Of a stretch of 64,000 nt of DNA, positions 16,397-28,300 are shown piece by piece. This stretch comes from Wuchereria bancrofti (Eukaryota; Nematoda; Chromadorea; Rhabditida; Onchocercidae), in assembly GCA_005281725.1 (NCBI GenBank), contig SSBO01000009.1, positions 6,200,303-6,264,302 on the forward strand, in the 5' to 3' direction. How positions within the stretch are numbered: the first letter of the stretch is position 1; the number at the start of each line of letters is the position of its first letter. The notes under the pieces are model-generated. The model was not told the DNA's origin. It made no database searches and saw only the letters and a list, made by a program, of their open reading frames with translations. The position numbers and the translations under genes are program-made.

Positions 16397-16783
16397 GGCA
16401 CTTACGGATCCTTATGTTCTATTATTAGTCTCTAAATGGAATAAAAACAAGCAAAAATTAAAAAAGAAACCGATCAGTCCGATAGTACACACAGCACATT
16501 TCAAATATTAAATAACATCTAGATTATAGCAGATGACTCAGATCTCCGTAATATGCATTACAAAATTAAGCTCGTAATAACTCAGTGTTTTCCTGAAATT
16601 GATGATAACACACACCAAATCACTGGTTATATTCCATAACGATAGCAAAATCTCTGAGCTTTTTTTCTGAATAAATATAATCAAATACATTCGCATGTAA
16701 ACTTATATATGTTTTACGATATGAAAAATCATTTTAATAAAAATTGTCTACGGCTTGCGGTGTCATTGAGATCTTCAGGAAAA
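16397..16783. promoter_or_regulatory. Shared divergent promoter region (orphan gene / PPP1R11)
   Basis: Only 387 bp separate the ATG of the minus-strand orphan gene (16396) from that of PPP1R11 (16784). Any promoters for the two must lie here, overlapping or shared. No core element can be picked out with confidence. An acceptor-like site, atcttcag (16771-16778), sits five bases before the PPP1R11 ATG and is a probable spliced-leader acceptor. Confidence 0.5.
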
Positions 16784-17717
16784 ATGTCAAGTAATTGTTC
16801 GATGTTAAAAACTAAATTTGGGAGTTTGGGTACCATTATTGAGGAAGATCGTGGAGATAGAGAAACAACTCATGAAGGTAAGGAAGACGCTACTGATATG
16901 CGACTACTGATCATATATGAGCTTTGACACTTTCTTAATTAACCTTTTTCTAATCTCTAATTTACTCTTTTCTTGACCACTATTTACTTTTAGCAAATAA
17001 GCATATGTATACAATCAAAATGGCCATCATAATCATAGCTTTATCGATAATCCATAAGTGCTTCAAATGATGATTACGGTCACTTATACTCGTTATGAGT
17101 AAATAATTATAGCAACTCATTTGGCTTTGTTAGACATAAGAGAAATTAATTCATAAAATTTGATATTCAGAACTGTTTTAGTGCCTTTGATTCTACGCCT
17201 AACACAACGTGAAACTGAACGGCCACATGTTACTTGGGCCGACGGCACTATCGATAATGAACATCTGGGAAGGATGAAAAGCAATTGCTGCTGCATATGG
17301 GTGAAACCACATGTCTGGGATGATCCAACTACTTGGGAACAGGATGAATATGAAGTATGCAAATATCGGATTATATAATTTGAAGGAAACAATAATCAAA
17401 GGGAGAAAATAAAGAAGACTCAAATTGTATGTAGTTATTAGCAACGAATGGTTCAGGATTTTCTTATGGGTGTTCCTCTAGTTGAGTCAGAACGTACTGG
17501 AGCAGCAAAATAAAGTTGTACAACCGGAATATGTAGCGTTCCTTACAGGTTAATCAACACCACTAATGACACTGCTGTAGGATTTCTAAACAGAAATTAC
17601 TATTTCTTGCATAATGTTATCTAGAAGCCTTTATAGGTTGAGAACTGTCGCGGACATACTCTTCCAGTGCCACCGCAGCCAAATAACACAAATTTAGAAT
17701 CAATGGACGTGAATTAA
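16784..17717 (+). CDS. PPP1R11: Protein phosphatase 1 inhibitor-3 (PPP1R11 family)
   Basis: Three exons, 16784-16877, 17182-17354 and 17637-17717, join in phase to 115 residues, close to the human length of 126. The diagnostic core is present: a PP1-docking-like HVTW, then GTIDNEHLGRMKSNCCCIW, equivalent to the vertebrate TVDNEHMGRRSSKCCCIY, and a later Cys/His element NCRGH before a Pro/Asn-rich tail. Members inhibit PP1 and the vertebrate protein also has RING-like E3 ligase activity through the conserved Cys cluster; the CCC triplet is kept here. The start was chosen because atcttcag lies just upstream; an in-frame ATG at 16709 is upstream of that acceptor and is likely not used. Confidence 0.93.
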
Positions 17718-17880
17718 AATTTCGTAATTTCTTTATAAGAATTATTTTTGATGACTCGGTAAACAATCAACAAACCATGCTCTGTGTTGCGATATCAGTA
17801 CCATCACTTCGTGATTAACTGATGCTATTCTTAATAATTTTTTGGATGCTACTGATATCGCAGAACGATATTATGCGAAA

Positions 17881-18399
17881 TTAAAATGTTTTTATTAACC
17901 TAAAATTCATTACAAAAACTCAGTTAATGCAGATCCCATAAGTTAAAAAAAGAAATTGTGAGTATCGATCGGTCTAATGCATAAGCCTTCTTTTTTTTAA
18001 CCGATCTAACAAATATAGTCTATTCAATACTTACTGCCAAGACTGTTCGAGAAGTGATTCAGAGACATTTCCAGCAAATTCAATTTGGTCTTTAGTTGTC
18101 ATCGTTTTTTCGTAAGTTGACGTCTAGAAAAACGACTAACTTGCAGTACATGCTTATGAAGTTCCAGAAAAATCATAATCGCACTTAAAAGTTATGGCAT
18201 TACTTCCCAATGAAATGATTTGCTGATCTATCTATATGAAGCATCGTCTCTATCAAAATATGAAATTTTGAAACATATTCAATTAAAAACTTACCATGCT
18301 ATCCGTGACAGTCATTATTGAACGGGGTTTATCGAAGTAAACGAACCATCGCCCTGCACCATCATTGATAACGCAACAATGAAAACTGTCTCGCGGCAT
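17881..18399 (-). CDS. Small unrecognised protein (70 aa)
   Basis: Exons 18399-18295, 18123-18035 and 17899-17881 join in phase (105, 89 and 19 nt) and end in TAA. The first begins MPRDSFHCCVINDGAGRWFV and continues with an aromatic, aspartate- and lysine-containing stretch; the second carries TTKDQIEFAGNVSESLLEQS. Donor sites GTAAGT are strong for both introns. Codon composition is far more balanced than in the surrounding intergenic DNA, which is the main argument that it is real. The last exon adds only six codons and is the least certain part. It is convergent with PPP1R11, whose stop is 164 bp away. I do not recognise the family. Confidence 0.6.
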
Positions 18400-19393
18400 A
18401 TTGATTTGGATTTCAAAACTCAAAATATTTATGAATTGATAAAAGTCTCAAAAATTCAATTTTCCTTATTTTTTAAAAAAAAATCATGTCAATAATTAAT
18501 GAGAGTCAAAAAATACGGCATCTTCTAGAATGACTACAAATCCCAACAAATAATTTCTCATAGAAAAACCACTAGTTAAACAAGCAGTAGTAAAAATGAA
18601 GTGTAAGTTTACTGCATAATTAATGAAAAAAAGTATTATCCAACAATAAATTCTTAAAAATTCTATAGTAAATTTAGAAAACAATCATAAACACCATTTC
18701 AAAAACTATGATCATGAAATTAAAAGATTGGAGCATGAGGAAACAATGTGAAATTTGACAAAATTAGCATTCTGCGTAAAAAATAATCCTAGTGCGAAGT
18801 AATTCAAAAGTGGACGAAAATACAAAAAGACATAAAAGCACAGATTAGAAATACGTAATAACAATATATAACCAATAAAATCTATTTGTAATTGATGAAT
18901 GTTTCCAAATCAATTTGCCCCATCAAGAAACTTCCTGCACCTTTTCCTAATAATCAGAATGTTAATCAACTAAATTTAAGAATAATTTAGCTAACTGAAT
19001 TATCGAAACAAATGATTCTCAAACTACTCAACCTCTACTCACGCTGAATTCCACCGATTATTAGTTTTCTTGATTTGAAAATAGCATATATAAAGTGTAC
19101 AAATTCAGCAAAAAAAAGAAAAAAAAGAGCTGACCGATAAAAAGGAGAAATGCATTCATTCATCAACAGAACAAAAAAATACCTCACAAAGTTATTCGTT
19201 ATCAAAACGCGGCAACACAGCACGAGTCAGTAAAGCGTAGGGATAAGTTGTCATATTAAATGAAAAATCTCAAAAAACTCAACCGGAATCCACCTTTCCA
19301 CATATACTATGTATTTACGTAAGCTGTACTACACTACCATAATACACTGACTATAACTAATGGACTTGACGGCGTGAAATGATTTAGTATTAT
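18400..19393. other. Intergenic between orphan gene and DGAT1
   Basis: About 1 kb of AT-rich sequence with short ORFs only. It should contain the promoter of the 70-aa gene and the 3' UTR of DGAT1. I see no repeat or structured element. Confidence 0.5.
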
Positions 19394-22300
19394 CTACCGG
19401 TAATCATAAATTTGCGCGGTTGCATTGTGATATACATTGACATATTCTGATGAAAAGGGATACTGCACAACATACCAGTCGTGTACATACATCAAAATAG
19501 CCAAGGGTTGACCAAGAATCAATGATAACCACATAACGATGTTTCCAGGAAGACCACCTTTTAGCACTTTTTCAGTAACAAAGCTGAGAGGTATTTGTGC
19601 CATCATGCAGAGATATGCCCAAAAACGAAACATATGGAGTGGAACTGATACCTAAATATATAAAGACTATTTTAATCCTTTCCCTTTTATTTTTCTAAAG
19701 ATTCAAATATAAAATCGATCGTCAAATAACATAAAATGGAAAAATTCAATCAAAGTGTTAGTGAGCTTTTAACATGACATTTTATTTGTGATATGAGAAA
19801 GATTATAAGAAGATCACAATCATTGTTTCCGTTTAAACTATAAAAAATTGATATTATTGAGACTGGCTACAACCTGGAGTATTACTTTATAGTTTGCAAG
19901 CAAAATAGCCAATTCATGCTAATTTTATATTTCACTATTATTAGGAAACTTCGAAGGTAGCAGTATACAAAAAAGCTTTATCAGTAATAATTTCTTGATT
20001 TCAAGATATCTTCATATGTTAACTACCTTAAATTGTTAAACTTATGTCATAAGATTTTATGAAAAATAAAATATCACTAACAAGATATTCATGAAAAAAT
20101 GCAGACACGAAGAAAACGGCGCATGCGGCACTCATTTTACTAAAACCGTTACATATCATTGGCCGATAAATATGTCGAAGAGCCCAACGATGTACAGGTA
20201 TATTCCATGTCTTCCAAAACACTGCCAAAGTTTCTGCATTCCAAAAATCTCTAAAGAAATCGTCATTCTCTAATTACCATAATAAACAAGATTTGGACTT
20301 TTTTTGGTTCATGATCTCCCATTCAGTGTGAGATATCAGGGTATTAATTCGGCATAAAAAGACACCAAACTGCTGTAGCTTTGTTAGTCATTAATTGTCC
20401 TTATCAAAAAATCCAATTAGCAAGAAATGGGAAATATAATGCAACCAACAGCAATGTACAACTCAATTCTTCAACAGCCAAACTCATATCATTAGTATTT
20501 CATACTAATGGTATGGGTTCGAACTCATTAGTATTTCAGGCATAATATGTACATTTTTGCCCTGCAACTCAGGGGAACGGTTATGAATTTGGGTTCTTCA
20601 GTCCCTTAATTTAACATATCACGCATAAAATTTCTTTTAAACTTACAAATAGAATTGTCTATCGGCAAATTCCATTAGCTCAGCGATAAGGTTAAGAAGA
20701 GAATGGAAAGTAGTATAGAAGGAAATTAGCCAAATTACATGATTTGGCACAGCTAATTTGAGAACCCTTTCAATGCACAAGCCAAAATTCATCGTTGTAA
20801 ATGGTTCCACACTATTTCGTAATAGAGGCGCTACCCATTGTTGACATAAAGCTATTATGATCAATGTCAGACAACCAAACTAAAATGTAAGCTTACATTA
20901 TATAAATTAAATCAGAGAACTAAGAAAAAGATCAGTTCCAGTGCCATGAAACCATTTTTAAATCAGCATAGCTTTCTTAACAATGCTTCTAGGATTTCAA
21001 AAGTAAATGATAAATGAAATTAAGAAATTAGGTTTTTTGCAAGCAAGCAAAAAACTAAACCTCAGCAGTTCGCTTCAGAATGAATGATATCCTTCGTCCA
21101 TTTGTTCGTGGAAATTGCAATTCATAACATAACGTTGGAGCAAATATGAAGTAGTACAAATTCTGCAGTGTTAAATTCCGCGGGTATGACGGCAGCATTT
21201 TCTGCAAAGATTTCGAATTTTTGATCTAGGGATCAATAATTACTTTGGGATGTTTCTTCTTGCACAACTTTCTCTGAAAAAGTGAGAAAAAAAATCAGAA
21301 AGCAAGAAAAACGTCAACCTTGGAGTTAGTTTGCAAAAAATTGGAAGTTAGACATTTAAAAACTACGAAATGTTTCAGAGAAAAAAGTCAACAAGAAAGC
21401 CAATACCGTAAGTCATACAATTTGGTATTTCAAAAGTAAATGATATCAAATTAAGAAAGTAGGTTAAATTAAGGACTTCATTTTTAGAAAAAGATGCGAA
21501 GCAAAACAAAAAAAAAAAATTGATATCAAAATGAGTATAGTAAGAGATAGGGAATCAATGAGCCGTGCCATATGGGACTACAAAATAACTACAAAAATAA
21601 TACACACAAGGACAAAACAACGTAAAAATTCATAAACAGAAAAACGGCAAATGATTTTTTAAGATAAGAAGTCATAACTATGTAAGTGTGACCATATGAA
21701 CATAGAGAAATGGTCTTTAGGATCTATTTCCTCTATTTCTTCAAGATCTATCATAGTCTAAATTAATTATTAACGCAGACCGATAATTTTCGAAATTATT
21801 TGAAGAATGCCTTTAAAGAAATTTTTTTAAGGAAAAGTGACAAAATTCATATAACAGTAACAGTAAGCACCAAATGAAGAAAATTATTTGGCACATAGAT
21901 CTTGGACAACTGTCAAAGCTACAGTTTTTAATATAATATGGATAAACTAACGTCTGATAGTAAAAATGTAAGTAAAATCGAGAAAGATAAAAGGTAAAAC
22001 ACTAAAAAGTAGAATAACAACTAGGAAAAAAAAGTCACCGGCTAGTTTTGATATTCACTGCACGCTTTAGGCGACATCGAAAGCATTTTTCTGGGAAGTT
22101 CATCTTTCAATAGCTGTTAGTACGTAAACTACGCCTAAAATCTATCAGGTCAGGATGCATTTTCAAACGGTGTAAGATAACCTAAAAAGTTAAGGTAGAA
22201 TGACATAATGAGTAATGAAAATTTGGACGTTCATCTTCACAGAAGTTGCAATAACTATAAATTGCACGAAAATAATAAAGCAATTAGGATTAAAAAACCG

Positions 22301-23562
22301 ATTTTACAAATGAAAAATTAAGTTCTGAAAGTACACGCATTATTATTTGGAAAAAAAAAACATTATTTCACATAATAATTAAAAGTGTTCGAACACAAAA
22401 AAATTAAAAGGATATAAATTAAATGGACAACGGAACCCGAAGAATAAACTACAGAGAAAACTCTTAGTTTACCTTAAGATTTCTGTTCGTCGTATTCATA
22501 CATCTATACCAGTAGTTTGTATGAACATATGAGATTAGTTTCAGAAAAAGTATTACATATATCGACAGCGAAAGCACAGAGTATAATGGATAACTCTGAA
22601 AACAAATTAGTGATGACATTCTAATTTCTAATTTCTAGAATATAAAGCCTAATTAACTGGCAAGGAAACAGACTGTACTTATTAATTCCAAAATTACCTG
22701 CAAAATCCAAGTGACTACAGCAGGTACGGATATATGTAATGAAAATAGGCACAAGTAGAAGGCGAAAGCCAGTTGACTGTTAAGCCACTTCCATGCTGAA
22801 ATAGCTTCATCCGAACTTAGAAAATAGAGTCTCATTAGCTTTCGACTAAGTAGAAAACCCAATTTATAAAATCCTTTAAGTACTCAACATCAAATTTTTG
22901 GATCCACCCCACTGTTTAACATACCCATCAATTTTTCCATAACAAAGACAATGAAAATGGTTATGTTCGACATAAGCACCATTGCCAAATTAGGCCACTT
23001 CCACCAAGGATCCATTGCAATGAAATAAATCCAACTAGTTGGCGATACTAATACTCCATACCTACAAATTATGAAATGAAGAAAATCAATTAGCAATAAT
23101 TTAGTCAGTATTAGACTTCACCACTTGCTTTATGAAGTTTTCAAGAGCAACACGACCATTTGATACGAACAGCAGAAGAACAGCTAGATTAAAAAATCCT
23201 CGGTAATCCTTCCAACCGGAACTCCCACTAAACAGTGAATCTTGCGCTACATGAACTGGCTTTTCTGGATCGAAGCCATTTCTGAAAGGAACAAAACAGA
23301 TGTAACTGGGTTATAAATATTGACTGGACAAGGAAGATGAAATTCATTTAGACAGTTGTAAATATGTAGCTGACATATTCAAATATGTTGGATTTACGAT
23401 ACTATACAATAACTTAAGATCCATTCAGAGAAAACCCCACAAAACTCACCTTTTAATAGTAAATGAAGTAAGTGAAGATTGACTTGGAGATGAAAAAAAA
23501 TTTGCATCATTTGACTGCGAAGATGGTGGTCGCCTTCGTAATGAGTTCTTATGACCATTCAT
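19394..23562 (-). CDS. DGAT1: Diacylglycerol O-acyltransferase 1 (MBOAT family)
   Basis: Ten exons join in phase to 510 residues: 23562-23450, 23281-23129, 23061-22925, 22873-22698, 22595-22473, 21273-21244, 21201-21061, 20879-20647, 20250-20082 and 19651-19394. The human enzyme has 488. Visible landmarks are a basic, Ser-rich cytosolic N-terminus, the [18 protein letters not shown] helix, [32 protein letters not shown], the FYxDWWN-type motif ([19 protein letters not shown]), the catalytic His in [10 protein letters not shown], and [20 protein letters not shown] near the C-terminus. DGAT1 makes triacylglycerol from diacylglycerol and acyl-CoA in the ER membrane. The ATG lies four bases after an acceptor (ttttag ending at 23568), suggesting trans-splicing. 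The intron between 23129 and 23061 uses a GC donor (AA|GCAAGT), chosen because it alone restores the conserved ENxIKYG join. Confidence 0.95.
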
Positions 23563-25349
23563 TCTTCCTAAAAGTGGAAAGTACCAATTTTAACAGAAAC
23601 AGAAATGTAAAGTGGTCGATTAGTGAATACCAAGAGAACAAATTTTGGCAGTCGATGCCTTTCTTTCAAAGTAAATTGTGAATGTGTATACTACATATGA
23701 TATATACGGAAGCGCATATATGCAAGCATAGGCACGTTTTAACTAATTTCAGAAAAAAAAGCAGTAACTAATAGCTTAAACATCTTCAATGAAAAGTTCA
23801 GTAAACCATATCAAACGTTCCTTCGGAGCACACAAATCATCTCATTCCAACAGTACGTCAACAAGAACATAATATATTCTCAAATTACGACATTATGTAA
23901 CAAGCAGAATGTTTGTAGATGGTAGTAATTTCGAGGAAAAAACTATAAAGAATTATAGAAGTCTTTGACGCAGATTTATTACATATCCGTTTTATTATAT
24001 AGCTGCTGACACTCTGTTCCCCCTCTGATCTCGCATTTCTTACCAGTCTTCCTCAATTATTCATCATACAGCTCCAAGTACTATGCCCTATTCTCAAATA
24101 AAAATTTCTATGCTGTTCCATCTCCCTCAGTCATTTTCAAGCACGAACCGACCATCTCTTTCCTTGCATCTGAGGAAGACACAGTGCTGAGCCAATCAAT
24201 ACATACACGGACGCATTACTCAAACCTCAAAGGAAATGGATTGCGGAGAAGGAAGTCAATCGAGTATTATTCACGTGAGAAACTAGCATCTCCGCCCTCG
24301 CTTGTCACACCTGTCGTTCCCACCATTTCGTGCCTCTCCTCCAACTGTCGCTCGTTCGATATCTCGTGCATGCAAATTTCTATCCCATCGAATGCGCTTT
24401 TGGTATTATTTCCTGAAGCTAGGAAGAGCAACAAGGGGATGGCTCAGAAAGGCCAGGAATTTGAAGGGCCAAGAAGGAAGCTTACAGTTATGCATTTTTA
24501 TTCGTTATGTAAATGCAAAAGCGCATTTATAAATGAATGAAGTTAATGTGCAACAGATATTCTTTAGTTGATCACTTGGCGCAACGGTCGCACTGGGCAG
24601 TTTTATTTGTGAGTTCTTGGTTGGACTTTTCATTTTCATCGGTTCGGAGTGGAAAAATGGATTTGGCAAATTGAAGCGTCTTTAAAAAATCCGAAGGAAT
24701 GAAATTTAATAAGATGGTCAATTAAAATGAGGATTCCTTAATGTAGTGTTTAATTAATACTGACGAAGATTCACCAACGCTTTGTTAGTAGAAAATTTAG
24801 GTATTTCGATTTGTTACTTGCTTCAAAACGACAATTCGACATTTTCCATTTGCTACTGATGACTTTATGAATGACCTTGTGGCGGCAAAAATGAAATCAA
24901 AAAATAAGGTCATGGCCCTTCAATAAATGCACTTTCTTGTTTGTTTACAATTTTTCTCTCACAAGTTTTACGCAGCTGAAAATTTGCCGGTGTTGTAACG
25001 TAAGTATATGACGATAAAGAAAATATTTCTTTTTTTTAAATTTAAACAAATTTGTGAATTGTAGAAACAACTTTTTTTGTGAACTGTAGTTCAGAGGATT
25101 GCGACACTATTGATATATAAAAAAATGTAAGACTGAATTTTAATTAAATAAAGGTTGGGATCCTTACCCATTGTTATTATATCAGCAACAAAGCGTGCAG
25201 GTTACTACATACAGTAACTAGTCGGGTAGTTTGCATATATTTGATCATTTGACATTTAACTTTAAATTTTTGCAAGCTAGAACATGATCAGTTGAAGTCA
25301 TCGTTAGCGCGAAGTGACTTAAGTAAATTCCAAATAAACTTTGTTTCAG
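23563..25349. promoter_or_regulatory. Divergent intergenic region between DGAT1 and the TTBK-like gene
   Basis: Both flanking genes are transcribed away from this 1.8 kb, so it should hold both promoters and the missing first exon of the kinase gene. The part 24150-24540 is noticeably richer in G and C than its surroundings and is open in two overlapping plus-strand frames (24184-24540 and 24302-24532). A candidate first exon for the kinase is at about 24890-24908 (MKSKNK then GTCATG), but this is weak. Confidence 0.45.
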
Positions 25350-28300
25350 AAAACAGCTGAAAAATCCAAAGGCAATGAAGATTCAGCAAGTTTGGCAGGA
25401 AAAACTGAAACGGAAACTACAGAAATCACAAGCAGGGGAACTGTCGAAAACATATCCTTCTCTTCTGAAGTTATTACAACTTTTAACGAAACTAAATTGC
25501 TTCTACTCGTCAATTCATTATTATTTCAATTTATGTTTGCTTAATTCTAAAGTTGGTCGGATACTAATTTTTCCGTCTTCTATTACGGAAACATTCTTGT
25601 TTTTTTTGGTTGGTTTTGTTGTTTTTTTGTTGGATTTGTTGCATTTTCCACTTTTTTGTTCAGGAAAATGAACAATCCGGAATTGAAGCAGAACTGCCAA
25701 TAGGAGTAAAGACAAAAACTTTCTTGAAAGATGGAGAAATGATTGAAATTGATAAAAAACGGTACTTTTGAAGTTTCATATTCTAATAAGTGTAAAATCT
25801 TGTATCATGACCAAACACAAATAACCAAGCTTGTTTATGTTTATCTTGAAAGACTGCTTGGTTAGCAAGGGACATCAGCATACTTGCTCACTAGTCATTA
25901 ACTCCTGTAGAGTTTTTCACGACATTTTTATACTTAGAAGATCCGGTAGATGCTGTAAATATCTTATTGAAATAAATTAATTTTCATGAAGTAAATTAAA
26001 GACAAATGGATAATTTAAATTTCAAAGGAATTTCAGTTACATTATAGATGGACCGATAAAAGGTGATTATGGTATTGTTGGCCTAATGGAAAGAGGAAAC
26101 TCAAAGGCATTGTTTGCTTTGCATTACGAAATACGAAACTGCAAAATTAAAAGGCTCCAGGTTTAATGAATTTGTTGACATCCACTTCCGACTAAAAAAT
26201 TAAAAATAAAAATTATCGCTATATTTGGATTAGTGTTCCGAATTTTATTCGTATTATAAGCTAGAACATGAAGCAAAAATAGATTGTTTGAGATCGAGTA
26301 CTGTCAACGATATTCTAAAATGCTAAAAACTTGAAAATCAGAAGAATATGGTAGAATTATTAACTTCAAATGCCTGTAGATAATTAGTGCAAATTACAGG
26401 TCGAAATAAACGTGCTGAAAAGTAGCAAAAAAGTCAGAAAACTAACGCATATTTTTCCCTTAATTTCACAAGGAAAGAATACAAAAGTTAATATACGATA
26501 TTTTATGACAAAAATGGTAAGTTGCCTTAACAGTTGAAGTAATATATAAGTTTCCTTAACAGTTAAAGTAAATATTCGATATTAATGCACTGAAACGTTC
26601 TTTGAAGAAATACATAGAAATGATGAGTATGTGCCAAAAAACAGTTTCAGTCTTTTAAATTGAAATAAGAAATCGAAATTTCAGTTCTTGTTGGTTTCTG
26701 ATTCTTGCTAAGTTTGAGGAACAGTCTCTAGCATCTCTAACATTTCCAATAACAGTTATTTTCTCTTAGACATTTTTTTAAGCTTTTATTTAGCTAAAGT
26801 AATGAATCTTGTTTAATTAAGAGTAAAACCTTTTTTCCTTGAGATAAAATTGGGATTGTCCAAATGATAATAACTGTTGATTTGTGTAATGGTAAAGAAT
26901 ATTCGATCTGCAGTTTGGCGAAACGATCAGTGACCTTCGTGATAGGTTTGGAGAATTTTCCACAGCCACGAGCCTGAAGCTTTCATATTTAGCCATTGAA
27001 TGCATAGAAGAAATTCATAAAATTGGATTCATTCATCGAGGTAAAAGTTAATTTCAATAAACTTTTCCATTATTTCTCCTCCTTTTCTTCCTTTTTATTT
27101 CTTCAAGCTTTTTCATGACGAATTTCCAAATTTTGCTTGAACAATTCTGAAATAAACAACGATTCAATTTTGTATTTTATTGAGATTTCTTCTTTTCAAG
27201 ATATAAAGCCAGCAGTTTATGCGATTGGATTGGAATCAGAAAGAAGCCAGTTGTTCCTTCTTGGATTTGGCCTCGCACGATGTTACAAAACAACGGACAA
27301 AAATGCATCAGTGTATGTGAAGCCTTGCGTGCAGATATTTCATCATATAAAGCATTTCATCAATTTCTGTCACATTCTGCAATGTAATGTATCACTTCAG
27401 AATAAGATTTCACGAATTTAGTGGATTAATTGCATTTTTACTAATGATCGTAGTTCTAGAAAGAGTTTTGGGATTTGATGGTTAATTTAATTTTAATCCG
27501 ACCAAATGATAGTTTAACAAATTAAATTACTTTACGTATTTTGCATTCATTTTTTTATGATTTTTTTCATAAATTTTTTAAATATTGGTACATTTAGGAA
27601 AAAACGTGATAAAGTGCATCGAATGGGCAATATCCATTACATGTCAAGGAGCTCCCATAAATACCTTGAACGTTCACGTAAAGATGATTTGGAAAGTTGG
27701 CTTTACATGATTGTTGAATTTTTCTTAACTACATCATCGTTGCCATGGGAAGATGAAAAGAACAATACGACAGTGCTGAAAAGGAAAGAAGCGTTTATGA
27801 ATAACGGTAAAATACTAATTTTTTTTTTTATAAAAAATAAACTCAACTATTTCTGTTTTTAGGGAATTCCATTCGGTTCTTTTTTTTTCCACATGATGTT
27901 ATATCATTTAATTTTCTTATGTTTATAGCAAGAACAACTTTTGAGCTCACTTGTATATAAAAAACTGAATTTACTCTATAATCAGCTATAAATTTCAGCA
28001 AATATCAAGAATTAAATGAATTTCTAGTTCACGAAGTACTCGAAATCTTCTTGAATTTGAGTGCAAATATGTTTTGAATGGTTTACTTGACACTATCCAC
28101 TTTTCCGAAACGTTTTAAACCAGTGTGTTTAAATGTTTTAAACTAACTACCTGGCAATTTCCTTAGCGAAAATTGATATGTTATAATTAACTAAAGTCTT
28201 ATTTCTTCTGTTTTATGTTATATTTTGAAATTTTTCTACTATTCACTTAACATTTTGCAGATTATCTCAAAATATTTAAAAAATGTAAAGGATTGCCAGC

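Noticed and set aside
17117..17444. Minus-strand ORFs overlapping PPP1R11 exon 2
   Set aside because: They mirror the conserved plus-strand CCC exon; the plus-strand frame is clearly the real one.
20514..20540. ggttcgaactcatt motif resembling a tRNA T-arm
   Set aside because: No acceptor stem, anticodon arm or correct spacing can be built around it.
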